Notes: a model not told the origin generated them from the letters alone. A stretch of 8,087 bases of DNA from Listeria marthii FSL S4-120 (GCA_000183865.1 CM001047.1:795261-803347), one strand, 5' to 3'; positions 1 through 6,062 are shown, numbered from the stretch's first letter. Made by a program: numbers and translations.

Positions 1-75
1 TCTATCGTAGAAAAAATCGAAAAAACTATTGTTCATGTGGCAGCTTTGTTGTATAATGTAGCTTGCTGTAAGTAA
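1..75 (+). CDS. Possible 3' end of an upstream gene (very tentative)
   Basis: Reading frame 1 is open from the window edge to a TAA at 73-75 and encodes 24 residues. They end in a helix-like stretch (KTIVHVAALLYNVACCK) that could be the C-terminus of a protein starting outside the window. I do not recognise it. An open frame of this length occurs easily by chance, and the regulator's promoter lies inside it. Bases upstream of position 1 would settle whether the frame continues. Confidence 0.18.
   Translation, partial: SIVEKIEKTIVHVAALLYNVACCK
29..57 (+). promoter_or_regulatory. Sigma-A-type promoter of the regulator-pot operon
   Basis: A -35 element TTGTTC (29-34) and a perfect -10 element TATAAT (52-57) are separated by 17 bases, the optimal spacing for the housekeeping sigma factor. 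Transcription would start near position 64, giving a leader of about 87 nt before the regulator start at 151. This is the best promoter in the window and the only clear one upstream of the five-gene operon. Confidence 0.72.
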
Positions 76-132
76 ACTTTGTGTTTAATATTAGTAAACT
101 TCTGTGACTTGAGGTTTACTATCACTAAACTT
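71..132 (+). promoter_or_regulatory. Repeated TAAAC operator-like array and leader hairpin
   Basis: Five copies of the core TAAAC lie in about 60 bases, in alternating orientation: 73-77 (+), 83-87 (-), 95-99 (+), 114-118 (-) and 126-130 (+). The longer form AGTAAACTT is repeated exactly at 71-79 and 93-101, 22 bases apart. Bases 93-102 and 111-120 form a 10-bp inverted repeat (nine Watson-Crick pairs and one G-U) with an 8-base loop. It is just downstream of the predicted start site and upstream of the Shine-Dalgarno sequence. The array could be the operator for the adjacent HTH regulator, an RNA hairpin acting on the leader, or both. The repeats are directly visible; the function is inferred. 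Confidence 0.5.
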
Positions 133-150
133 GAAAGAAAGGACATCGAC

Positions 151-693
151 ATGGAAATTGGCAAACGCATAAAAAATCTGAGGCTCAGTAAAAATTTGAC
201 GCAAGAAGAATTAGGCGAACGGACGGATTTGACGAAAGGATATATTTCTCAGCTAGAACGAGATTTAAGTTCTCCTTCCATTGAAACGTTATTTGCTATT
301 TTGGAAGTGTTAGGTTCCACTCCGAAAGATTTTTTTGATGAAGAAGAACATAATCAAAAAGTAATTTACGGAGAATTAGAGCATACTTTCTTTGAAGATG
401 AAGAAAAAGGATACAGAATTAAGTGGCTCGTTCCAGAATCGAATGAAAAAGAAATGGAACCAGTGCTGCTTGAAATAGAGGCAAACAGTTGTTTTAAAAG
501 CTTTGAGCCATCACTTTCAGAAACTTTTGCCTATGTGTTAAAAGGGGAAGTGACCGTGCTACTTGGTCGAAATGAGTATCTAGCCAAAAAAGGAGAAGCT
601 ATTTATTTTCACGCCGCAGATGAGCACCAAATTATTAATCGATCAAATGAACAAGCAACACTCATCTTAGTAGCGACAGATTCATATTTATAA
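151..693 (+). CDS. HTH-cupin (XRE family) transcriptional regulator of the pot operon
   Basis: A 180-residue cytoplasmic DNA-binding regulator. Residues 4-60 form an XRE/HTH_3 domain, with helix 2 around 17-27 (TQEELGERTDL) and recognition helix 3 around 28-39 (TKGYISQLERDL). Residues 105-178 form a small cupin_2 barrel, including YVLKGEVTVLLG (128-139) and GEAIYFHAADEHQI (148-161). The usual HxH metal pair of cupin motif 1 is absent (PSLSE), as in sensors that bind organic ligands rather than metal. Length and layout match PuuR-like regulators. The ATG at 151 is chosen because AAAGGA (138-143) sits 7 bases upstream. The frame is open back to an ATG at 79, but that would add a 24-residue tail running through the repeat leader without a good RBS. 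The gene is followed after only 9-15 bases by potA, so it is very likely the first gene of the polyamine operon. Polyamine-responsive autoregulation through the upstream TAAAC repeats is inferred. Confidence 0.87.
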   Translation: MEIGKRIKNLRLSKNLTQEELGERTDLTKGYISQLERDLSSPSIETLFAILEVLGSTPKDFFDEEEHNQKVIYGELEHTFFEDEEKGYRIKWLVPESNEKEMEPVLLEIEANSCFKSFEPSLSETFAYVLKGEVTVLLGRNEYLAKKGEAIYFHAADEHQIINRSNEQATLILVATDSYL

Positions 694-708
694 GGGAGGT
701 AAATGATT

Positions 709-1803
709 GTGACAGAAACAATTATTCGTTTTGAAAATGTAACAAAACAATTTGATAATGATCCACCAGTGCTTGACAATGTCAGCTTTGAAATAGAAAA
801 AGGGAAATTTTATACTTTGCTCGGCCCATCTGGTTGCGGTAAAACAACTATTTTACGCTTAATCGCCGGTTTTTTAGAAGCTTCAGAAGGACAAATTTTC
901 CTTGGTGAAAAAGTAATTAACCAAATTCCAGCCAACAAACGGCCGGTAAATACCGTTTTCCAAGATTATGCTTTATTTCCGCATTTAAACGTGTACGAAA
1001 ATGTTGCTTTTGGACTGCGTATTAAAAAGTTGAAAAAAGAAGCAATTGACGAAAAAGTACAAGAAGCATTACGCTTTGTTAACTTAAAAGGCTACGAAAA
1101 AAGAGAAATTAGCGAAATGTCTGGCGGACAAAGACAACGTGTCGCAATCGCGCGAGCAATCGTCAATGAACCAGAAGTTATTTTGCTTGATGAGCCACTA
1201 TCAGCACTTGATTTAAAACTACGCACAGAAATGCAATATGAACTACGCGACTTGCAAAAACGTCTTGGAATTACATTTATCTTTGTAACGCATGACCAAG
1301 AAGAAGCACTTGCAATGAGCGATGAAATTTTTGTACTCAATAAAGGTGAAATTCAACAGAGTGGGACACCGATTGATATTTACGACGAGCCGATTAATAA
1401 ATTTGTCGCAGATTTTATCGGCGAATCCAACATTGTTAATGGCAAAATGATTCAAGATTTCGAAGTGGAATTTGTGGAAAGACGTTTTGAATGTGTCGAC
1501 CAAGGTTTCCGCCCGAATGAAGTTGTCGAAGTAGTTATTCGTCCGGAAGATTTAGAAATTACTTCTGCTGAAAAAGGCCAACTGCAAGTAACGGTTGATT
1601 GGATGCTGTTCCGCGGTGTGCATTATGAAGTAGGGTGTATCGATATTGATGGAAATGAATGGCTTGTTCACACAACGAGAAAAGTTCGTGTGGGTGATAA
1701 GATTGGCTTAGCGTTTGAACCAGAGGCAATTCATGTTATGCGTCTCGGGGAAACGGAGGAAGAATTCGATAAGCGGCTTGATAGCTACGATGAGGTGCAG
1801 TAA
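709..1803 (+). CDS. potA: Spermidine/putrescine ABC transporter ATP-binding protein PotA
   Basis: The ATPase that powers polyamine import, bound to the cytoplasmic face of PotB-PotC. With the GTG start the protein has 364 residues. Visible motifs are Walker A GPSGCGKT (39-46), Q-loop Q85, signature SGGQR (138-142), Walker B VILLDEP (157-163, catalytic Glu162), D-loop SALD (165-168) and switch His195. The C-terminal third (about 235-345) fits the TOBE regulatory domain of the CUT1/MOI-type ATPases such as E. coli PotA and MalK. Start choice: the Shine-Dalgarno GGAGG at 695-699 is 9 bases from GTG 709 but only 3 from ATG 703, so GTG is preferred. The ATG start would add two residues (Met-Ile). 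The stop overlaps the potB start (TAATG), and a GAGGTG at 1792-1797 inside the potA end serves potB. ATPases of this subgroup also serve iron or thiosulfate systems; the neighbouring PotD-like binding protein favours polyamine. Confidence 0.95.
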   Translation: MTETIIRFENVTKQFDNDPPVLDNVSFEIEKGKFYTLLGPSGCGKTTILRLIAGFLEASEGQIFLGEKVINQIPANKRPVNTVFQDYALFPHLNVYENVAFGLRIKKLKKEAIDEKVQEALRFVNLKGYEKREISEMSGGQRQRVAIARAIVNEPEVILLDEPLSALDLKLRTEMQYELRDLQKRLGITFIFVTHDQEEALAMSDEIFVLNKGEIQQSGTPIDIYDEPINKFVADFIGESNIVNGKMIQDFEVEFVERRFECVDQGFRPNEVVEVVIRPEDLEITSAEKGQLQVTVDWMLFRGVHYEVGCIDIDGNEWLVHTTRKVRVGDKIGLAFEPEAIHVMRLGETEEEFDKRLDSYDEVQ

Positions 1804-2612
1804 TGAATAGACGCACCCGTACAGTTTACCTTGTTCCTTATGTTCTTTGGATTTTACTTTTTGTTGTTGCACCGATTTTATTGATTGTGTATTATTCGTT
1901 TTTTGATGTTGACGGCAATTTTACTGTAGATAATTATATTCACTTTTTCACCCCTGTCTATTTAAAAATGACGGCGAGTTCGTTCTGGTATGCGTTTTTA
2001 ATTACGGTTTTCACACTGCTGATTTCGTATCCAACGGCTTACTTGTTAACGAAACTAAAGCATAAACAACTTTGGCTATTGCTGATTATTTTGCCGACTT
2101 GGATAAATTTGTTGCTTAAAGCGTATGCCTTTATTGGGATTTTTGGCACATACGGGGCGGCGAATCAGTTTTTAGAAATACTTGGAATTGGTTCGAAACA
2201 GATTTTATTTACCGATTTTAGTTTCTTATTTGTATCGACTTATATTTTTATTCCATTTATGATTTTGCCGATTTTTAATGCGATTGAGGAAATTAATCCA
2301 ACGTTGATTCAAGCATCGCGCGATTTAGGTGCATCTAGTTTGACAACGTTTAGACGAGTAATTTTCCCACTCACTGCTGACGGCGTAAAATCAGGGTGTC
2401 AGGCTGTTTTTATTCCAGCGCTATCACTCTTTATGATTACTCGATTGATTGCGGGAAACCGTGTGATTACGCTCGGAACAGCGATTGAAGAACATTTCCT
2501 TGTGACGCAAGACTGGGGAATGGGTTCGACGATTGGCGTATTTTTAATTATCGCGATGATTTTAATTATGTTCCTAACAGGTTCGAAAAAGAAAAGAGGT
2601 GCGCGTAAATGA
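1803..2612 (+). CDS. potB: Spermidine/putrescine ABC transporter permease PotB
   Basis: One of two membrane subunits of the polyamine importer, 269 residues. Hydrophobic segments near residues 10-31, 62-82, 89-112, 138-158, 198-217 and 241-259 fit six transmembrane helices. The cytoplasmic EAA loop that docks onto the ATPase is clear at about 168-189 (QASRDLGASS...RVIFP), with the conserved glycine at 176. The N-terminus is positively charged (MNRRTR) with no cleavable signal, as expected for a permease, and the C-terminus ends in a basic tail (SKKKRGARK). The ATG overlaps the potA stop by one base and has GAGGTG (1792-1797) upstream. The gene overlaps potC by 4 bases. Length and motif placement match the family, and nothing appears truncated. 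Confidence 0.94.
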   Translation: MNRRTRTVYLVPYVLWILLFVVAPILLIVYYSFFDVDGNFTVDNYIHFFTPVYLKMTASSFWYAFLITVFTLLISYPTAYLLTKLKHKQLWLLLIILPTWINLLLKAYAFIGIFGTYGAANQFLEILGIGSKQILFTDFSFLFVSTYIFIPFMILPIFNAIEEINPTLIQASRDLGASSLTTFRRVIFPLTADGVKSGCQAVFIPALSLFMITRLIAGNRVITLGTAIEEHFLVTQDWGMGSTIGVFLIIAMILIMFLTGSKKKRGARK

Positions 2613-3415
2613 AGAAAAGTAAATGGGGTACGATTTATTTAGTGCTTGTTTTTGTGATTTTATATGCGCCGATTTTCTATTTAATTTTTTATTCGTTTAA
2701 TAAAGGCGGCACGATGCATAATTTTAGTGGTTTTACGCTTGGCTATTATAAAGAAGTTTTCCAAGATACACGCTTACTGATTATCGTGCTAAATACGTTT
2801 GTGATTGCGCTACTTTCTTCTGTGATTGCGACTATTATTGGAGTTTGCGGGGCGCTGGCGATTAAATTTATGCCAAAACCATTTGCGAAAAACTCGCTTT
2901 TAAGTTTGAATAATGTGTTGATTGTTAGTCCTGACGTTATTATCGGTGCTAGTTTCTTGATTTTCTTCACGATTTTAGGTGTGAAATTAGGCTTTATCTC
3001 CGTACTTGTTTCGCATATTGCCTTTAGTATTCCGATTGTCGTGTTGATGATTTTGCCGAAGTTACAAGAAATGAGTCCGACGTTGATGGATGCGGCGCGC
3101 GACTTAGGTGCGAGTCAGTGGCAAGTCCTTTCAAAAGTGATTCTGCCGTATATTATGCCAGGCGTTTTAGCTGGATTTTTCATGGCGCTGACTTACTCGC
3201 TAGACGATTTTGCGGTCACTTTCTTTGTAACAGGAAATGGTTTCTCAACTTTAGCCGTAGAAATTTATTCCCGTGCAAGACAAGGGATTTCGCTTTCTAT
3301 CAATGCTTTATCGACACTAATTTTCCTATTCACGATTATTCTCGTGATCGGTTATTACTTTATTAACCAACGCAATACAAGTAAAAATATTCGGACGGGG
3401 GCGACGAAAGAATGA
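2609..3415 (+). CDS. potC: Spermidine/putrescine ABC transporter permease PotC
   Basis: Second permease subunit, 268 residues, forming the PotB-PotC heterodimeric channel. Hydrophobic stretches near 8-30, 57-86, 104-125, 128-150, 184-206 and 234-252 fit six transmembrane helices. The EAA loop is visible at about 157-180 (SPTLMDAARDLGASQ...VILP) and is closer to the EAA consensus than that of PotB. The segment ALTYSLDDFAVTFF (193-206) is typical of PotC proteins. The start codon overlaps the potB stop as ATGA, and AGAGGT (2595-2600) lies 8 bases upstream. The end overlaps the potD start in the same way. Both overlaps suggest translational coupling that keeps the membrane subunits in fixed ratio. 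Confidence 0.94.
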   Translation: MKKSKWGTIYLVLVFVILYAPIFYLIFYSFNKGGTMHNFSGFTLGYYKEVFQDTRLLIIVLNTFVIALLSSVIATIIGVCGALAIKFMPKPFAKNSLLSLNNVLIVSPDVIIGASFLIFFTILGVKLGFISVLVSHIAFSIPIVVLMILPKLQEMSPTLMDAARDLGASQWQVLSKVILPYIMPGVLAGFFMALTYSLDDFAVTFFVTGNGFSTLAVEIYSRARQGISLSINALSTLIFLFTIILVIGYYFINQRNTSKNIRTGATKE

Positions 3416-4485
3416 AGCAACTGCTGAAAATTTTTGTACCAGTAATTGTTGTCGCGCTCCTAATGATGCTACTTGCAACGACGATGAACCGTTCGGAGGG
3501 CTATGCTGGGAGTAATACGCTGACGATTTATAACTGGGGCGATTACATTGATCCATCGCTCATCACTAAATTTGAAGAAGAAACAGGCATCAAAGTCATT
3601 TACCAAACATTTGACTCTAATGAAGCGATGATGACGAAAATCGAGCAAGGTGGAACGACCTTTGATATTGCGGTGCCAAGTGATTACGCGATCAGTAAAA
3701 TGAAAGAAGAAAATTTGCTAATTCCGCTTGATCATTCCAAACTACCAAATGAAAAATACCTTGATCCGCGTTTTATGGATTTGTCGTTTGATGATAATAA
3801 TAAATATTCGATGCCGTATTTCTGGGGAACACTTGGAATTATTTATAATAAAGAAATGTTCCCGGATAAGAATTTCGATACGTGGAATGCGTTATTTGAT
3901 CCTGAGTTGAAGAACCAAATCTTGCTGATTGACGGGGCTCGTGAGGTGATGGGGCTTGGGCTGAATAGTCTAGGTTACTCGTTGAATGATACGAATAAAG
4001 CCCACTTACAAGCTGCCAGAGATAAACTAGAAACGATGACGCCGAATGTTAAAGCGATTGTTGGTGATGAGATTAAACTTCTTATGGCGGACAATGAAGC
4101 GGGAGTCGCGGTTACTTTCTCCGGAGAAGCAGCGGAAATGTTAAGTGAAAATGAAGATTTAGAATACGTTATTCCAAAAGACGGTTCCAATTTATGGTTC
4201 GATAACATGGTCATTCCAAAAACGGCGAAAAATGTCGATGGCGCGCATAAATTTATTAACTTCATGCTAAAACCAGAAAATGCCGCAATTAACGCCGAAT
4301 ATGTCGGCTACGCAACACCGAATGCCAAAGCCGTCCAATTGTTACCAAAAGAAATTTCCAGTGATGAACGTTTTTACCCGGATATGAACGAATTAAATAA
4401 TTTAGAAGTATATGATAACCTTGGTAAACGAATGCTGTCGTATTATAATGAATTATTTTTGGAGTTTAAGATGTATCGGAAATAA
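3412..4485 (+). CDS. potD: Extracellular polyamine-binding protein PotD
   Basis: The 357-residue solute receptor that captures spermidine/putrescine outside the membrane and delivers it to PotB-PotC. Residues 5-24 form a hydrophobic N-terminal segment after MKQLLK; the mature part is an SBP_bac fold. By eye against E. coli PotD: NWGDY (41-45) matches NWTEY, S90 and Y92 match Ser83 and Tyr85, E178 in DGAREV matches Glu171, and W262/D264 in LWFDNMVIP match Trp255/Asp257. The equivalents of Asp168, Trp229 and Gln327 appear to be Gly175, Phe236 and Tyr334. There is no lipobox and no cysteine in the whole protein, so anchoring is probably by an uncleaved N-terminal helix, or the protein is released after signal peptidase cleavage. 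As I recall it, pneumococcal PotD is very similar in both respects. The ATG overlaps the potC stop (ATGA). The Shine-Dalgarno is poor (GGGGG at 3397-3401 or GAAAG at 3406-3410), so translation probably depends on coupling. Confidence 0.93.
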   Translation: MKQLLKIFVPVIVVALLMMLLATTMNRSEGYAGSNTLTIYNWGDYIDPSLITKFEEETGIKVIYQTFDSNEAMMTKIEQGGTTFDIAVPSDYAISKMKEENLLIPLDHSKLPNEKYLDPRFMDLSFDDNNKYSMPYFWGTLGIIYNKEMFPDKNFDTWNALFDPELKNQILLIDGAREVMGLGLNSLGYSLNDTNKAHLQAARDKLETMTPNVKAIVGDEIKLLMADNEAGVAVTFSGEAAEMLSENEDLEYVIPKDGSNLWFDNMVIPKTAKNVDGAHKFINFMLKPENAAINAEYVGYATPNAKAVQLLPKEISSDERFYPDMNELNNLEVYDNLGKRMLSYYNELFLEFKMYRK

Positions 4486-4547
4486 AGCCACCAGTATCTT
4501 CACGCAAGTTCACACCAAAGTCAAAACACGAACATTAAGCAAATTAC

Positions 4548-4577
4548 TTGTGGAATAGATCAGCTATCCGCTAAAAT
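4548..4577 (+). promoter_or_regulatory. Weak candidate promoter for the carbonic anhydrase gene
   Basis: TTGTGG (4548-4553) and TAAAAT (4572-4577) are 18 bases apart, a plausible but imperfect sigma-A promoter in the 129-base gap after potD. No convincing terminator is visible in this gap. A small imperfect inverted repeat (GGAATAG at 4552-4558 with CTATCC at 4564-4569) has no T-run after it. The carbonic anhydrase could therefore be transcribed from here, by read-through from the pot operon, or both. Confidence 0.28.
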
Positions 4578-4614
4578 AATGTTACGCAATTTTTTTCGAA
4601 AAGGAGAAATGGTT

Positions 4615-5316
4615 ATGACAAAGGAGAAAGTGTTATGGGGTTACGATGAAAAGACTGGACCAGAAATGTGGGGGCATATCTGTTCTGACTTTGAAATCGC
4701 ACATACTGGAAAGGCTCAATCGCCAGTAAATATTGAACAAGCTGACGTTGTAAAATTAAAACCATCAACAATGAAATTCTACTATAAAGAAACAGACTAT
4801 ACGATTAGAAGAATTGAGCAATCAGTTCATGTTTTTCCGCATGATAAAGAACAAGGGTTACGCTTTAACGGCGAGTATTATCCGCTTGTATCGTTTCATG
4901 CGCATATTCCGGCAGAGCATTTGCTTGACGGTTATATGTATCCGATTGAATGGCATTTTGTACACGAAAAACCAGACGGCACAACGCTTGTAATGAGTGC
5001 TTGGATGGATATTGATAATACAAATAATGTCGAGTTTAAAGACTTACCAACGTATTTCCCAGAAGTGTTCGCTGATTTTGAAACAGAACGGGAAATTACT
5101 TTAGATGTAAATGAATTTATGCCAGAAGAACGTGTTTTCTATACGTACCAAGGTTCACGGACAACACCACCAACCGTGGAAGGCGTAACTTGGATCGTTT
5201 TAAAAAATGCGAAGACGCTTGGCCAAGAAGATTTCACTGAATTTGAAAAAGCAATTGGCAATACAAGTCGACCAGTGCAAGATTTGAATGGTCGCGAAAT
5301 TACTTTTTACAATTAA
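4615..5316 (+). CDS. Alpha-class carbonic anhydrase, apparently without signal peptide
   Basis: Zinc enzyme interconverting CO2 and bicarbonate; 233 residues, usual alpha-class catalytic-domain length. The N-terminal WGYDEKTGPEMW (8-19) and QSPVNI (35-40) are alpha-family hallmarks. The zinc ligands are His95 and His97 (SFHAH) and His114 (EWHFVH). E101 and E112 match Glu106 and Glu117 of human CA II, and T183 in TTPP (183-186) matches Thr199. Differences: the region equal to NNGH with proton-shuttle His64 reads RIEQ, so that position is Gln69, and the Gln92 equivalent is Ser93. The start is set by AAGGAG (4601-4606), 8 bases before ATG 4615. Upstream in-frame ATGs at 4579 and 4609 have poor spacing. 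Even the longest form begins MLRNFFRKGEMVM, with no hydrophobic export signal, whereas most bacterial alpha enzymes are exported. A cytosolic location is inferred. Transcription ends at the hairpin starting at 5326. Confidence 0.9.
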   Translation: MTKEKVLWGYDEKTGPEMWGHICSDFEIAHTGKAQSPVNIEQADVVKLKPSTMKFYYKETDYTIRRIEQSVHVFPHDKEQGLRFNGEYYPLVSFHAHIPAEHLLDGYMYPIEWHFVHEKPDGTTLVMSAWMDIDNTNNVEFKDLPTYFPEVFADFETEREITLDVNEFMPEERVFYTYQGSRTTPPTVEGVTWIVLKNAKTLGQEDFTEFEKAIGNTSRPVQDLNGREITFYN

Positions 5317-5325
5317 AAAACTAGA

Positions 5326-5383
5326 AAGCCTCGCTCGAATCTTGTATAGTATAGACATAGATTCTGAGTGGAGGCTTCTTTTT
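5326..5383 (+). terminator. Rho-independent terminator overlapping the next gene's RBS
   Basis: The arms 5326-5341 and 5360-5377 pair as 7 bp (AAGCCTC with GAGGCTT), a small internal loop, then 3 and 5 bp, around an 18-base loop (5342-5359). The 3' arm is followed by C and TTTTT (5379-5383), as in an intrinsic terminator for the carbonic anhydrase gene. The Shine-Dalgarno GGAGG (5370-5374) of the HD gene lies inside the 3' arm, and the T-run touches its ATG at 5384. The loop holds TATAGT (5345-5350), a possible -10 element for the HD gene, though no good -35 is visible. A-rich sequence before the 5' arm (5315-5320) could allow some activity in the opposite direction. Confidence 0.72.
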
Positions 5384-5926
5384 ATGTATGAAAAAGCGAG
5401 ACAAATGATGGTCGAAGCGCATAGTGGTCAAGTTCGCAAAATTACTGGCGAGCCTTATTTTTCGCATCCTTTGAACGTAGCGAGAATTTTACGCCGCGCT
5501 GGTTTCCGTGAAGAAGTTGTTGTCGCTGGTTTGCTGCATGATGCCGTTGAGGATACGGAGATGACGGATCAAGATATTCGCGCGGCTTTTGGCGATGTTG
5601 TTGCGGATTTAGTAGCTTCTCATACAGAGAATAAAACATTATCGTGGGAAGAAAGAAAAGCGCATACGATTGAACAGGTGCGCACTGGAAACTTAGAAGA
5701 AAAAGCATTAATCGTGGCGGATAAATTAGATAATTTAACCTCTGTCAAATATGCGTTAAGCTCAGAAGGAAAGTCTGTCTGGGGCTATTTTAAACGCGGA
5801 TACGAACTGCAGAAATGGTACAATGAAGGGATTAAAAATAATATGGAATACGGGATAAATCCGGCCGAAATCCCAGCTTTCTTTGATGAATATGCCCGAC
5901 TAGTTAAGTGGATTTTTAAGAAGTAA
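5384..5926 (+). CDS. Stand-alone HD-domain phosphohydrolase (RelA/SpoT hydrolase-like)
   Basis: 180-residue cytoplasmic protein consisting essentially of one HD domain of the kind found at the N-terminus of RelA/SpoT and in the small hydrolase MESH1. Signature residues in order: GQVRK (15-19), PYFSHP (24-29, His28), LLHDAVEDT (50-58, metal-binding His52-Asp53 and catalytic pair Glu56-Asp57), FG (69-70), and VADKLDNL (111-118, Asp113 and Asn117). These correspond to the (p)ppGpp-hydrolase metal and substrate site. No synthetase domain, TGS or ACT follows. The C-terminal 60 residues are helical-looking without a recognised domain. GGAGG (5370-5374) is 9 bases before ATG 5384. The frame is open upstream to 5288, but that would run through the terminator and the end of the carbonic anhydrase gene. 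Pyrophosphohydrolysis of (p)ppGpp or a related nucleotide is the best guess. Annotations as 'GTP pyrophosphokinase' for such proteins would be misleading because only the hydrolase half is present. Confidence 0.85.
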   Translation: MYEKARQMMVEAHSGQVRKITGEPYFSHPLNVARILRRAGFREEVVVAGLLHDAVEDTEMTDQDIRAAFGDVVADLVASHTENKTLSWEERKAHTIEQVRTGNLEEKALIVADKLDNLTSVKYALSSEGKSVWGYFKRGYELQKWYNEGIKNNMEYGINPAEIPAFFDEYARLVKWIFKK

Positions 5927-5994
5927 AATTTTATAGTTAAATATCTGTCAAATTAGGTAATTAGGATTAAATTGATAAGTTTTTAGAAAACAAG

Positions 5995-6036
5995 TTTCTT
6001 TTCCCGAAAAACTATTGTAAAATGAAAGCGTTATAA
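5995..6036 (+). promoter_or_regulatory. Candidate promoter with overlapping cre (CcpA) site for fructokinase
   Basis: TAAAAT (6018-6023) is a reasonable -10 element, with a weak -35 (TTTCTT, 5995-6000) 17 bases upstream. The -10's last T begins TGAAAGCGTTATAA (6023-6036). This matches the catabolite-responsive element consensus TGWAANCGNTNWCA at all defined positions except the 13th (A instead of C). The expected transcription start (about 6030) lies inside the element, a classic arrangement for CcpA repression, and the downstream gene encodes a sugar kinase. The rest of the 136-base gap (5927-6062) is AT-rich, with no clear terminator for the HD gene. Confidence 0.5.
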
Positions 6037-6058
6037 AACTTACGCGAAGGGAAGTTTT
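6035..6058 (+). other. Leader hairpin presenting the fructokinase RBS in its loop
   Basis: AAAACTT (6035-6041) and AAGTTTT (6052-6058) are a perfect 7-bp inverted repeat around a 10-base loop, ACGCGAAGGG. The loop carries most of the Shine-Dalgarno sequence (GAAGGGAAG, 6046-6054), and the start codon is at 6063. The stem is A-T rich with one G-C pair, so it is weak. It may have no function, or may modestly tune translation or protect the leader. Confidence 0.3.
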
Positions 6059-6062
6059 TTGA

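Noticed and set aside
79..150. N-terminal extension of the HTH regulator from an ATG at 79
   Set aside because: It lacks a good RBS, translates through the repeat/hairpin leader, and the HTH domain starts naturally at the ATG at 151, which has AAAGGA at proper spacing.
1092..1503. Antisense open frames inside potA, and similar ones inside potC, potD, the HD gene and fabK
   Set aside because: They lie wholly within strong coding genes, have no RBS or recognisable domains, and read as shadows of the real frame.
4590..4604. T-run before the carbonic anhydrase RBS as a terminator for the pot operon
   Set aside because: No stable hairpin precedes the T-run; the only nearby inverted repeat (4552-4569) is short, bulged and 20 bases away.
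4579..4614. Longer carbonic anhydrase start at 4579 (or 4609) that might add a signal peptide
   Set aside because: The extra residues (MLRNFFRKGEMV) are not hydrophobic, AAGGAG at 4601-4606 fits ATG 4615, and the 4579 start has no RBS.
5288..5383. HD protein beginning at 5288, overlapping the carbonic anhydrase end
   Set aside because: The extension would be encoded by the terminator hairpin, and the RBS GGAGG at 5370-5374 is correctly placed for ATG 5384.
5999..6012. CodY-like box around TTTTCCCGAAAA
   Set aside because: The two half-sites are separated by one base too many compared with AATTTTCWGAAAATT, and the outer positions do not match.
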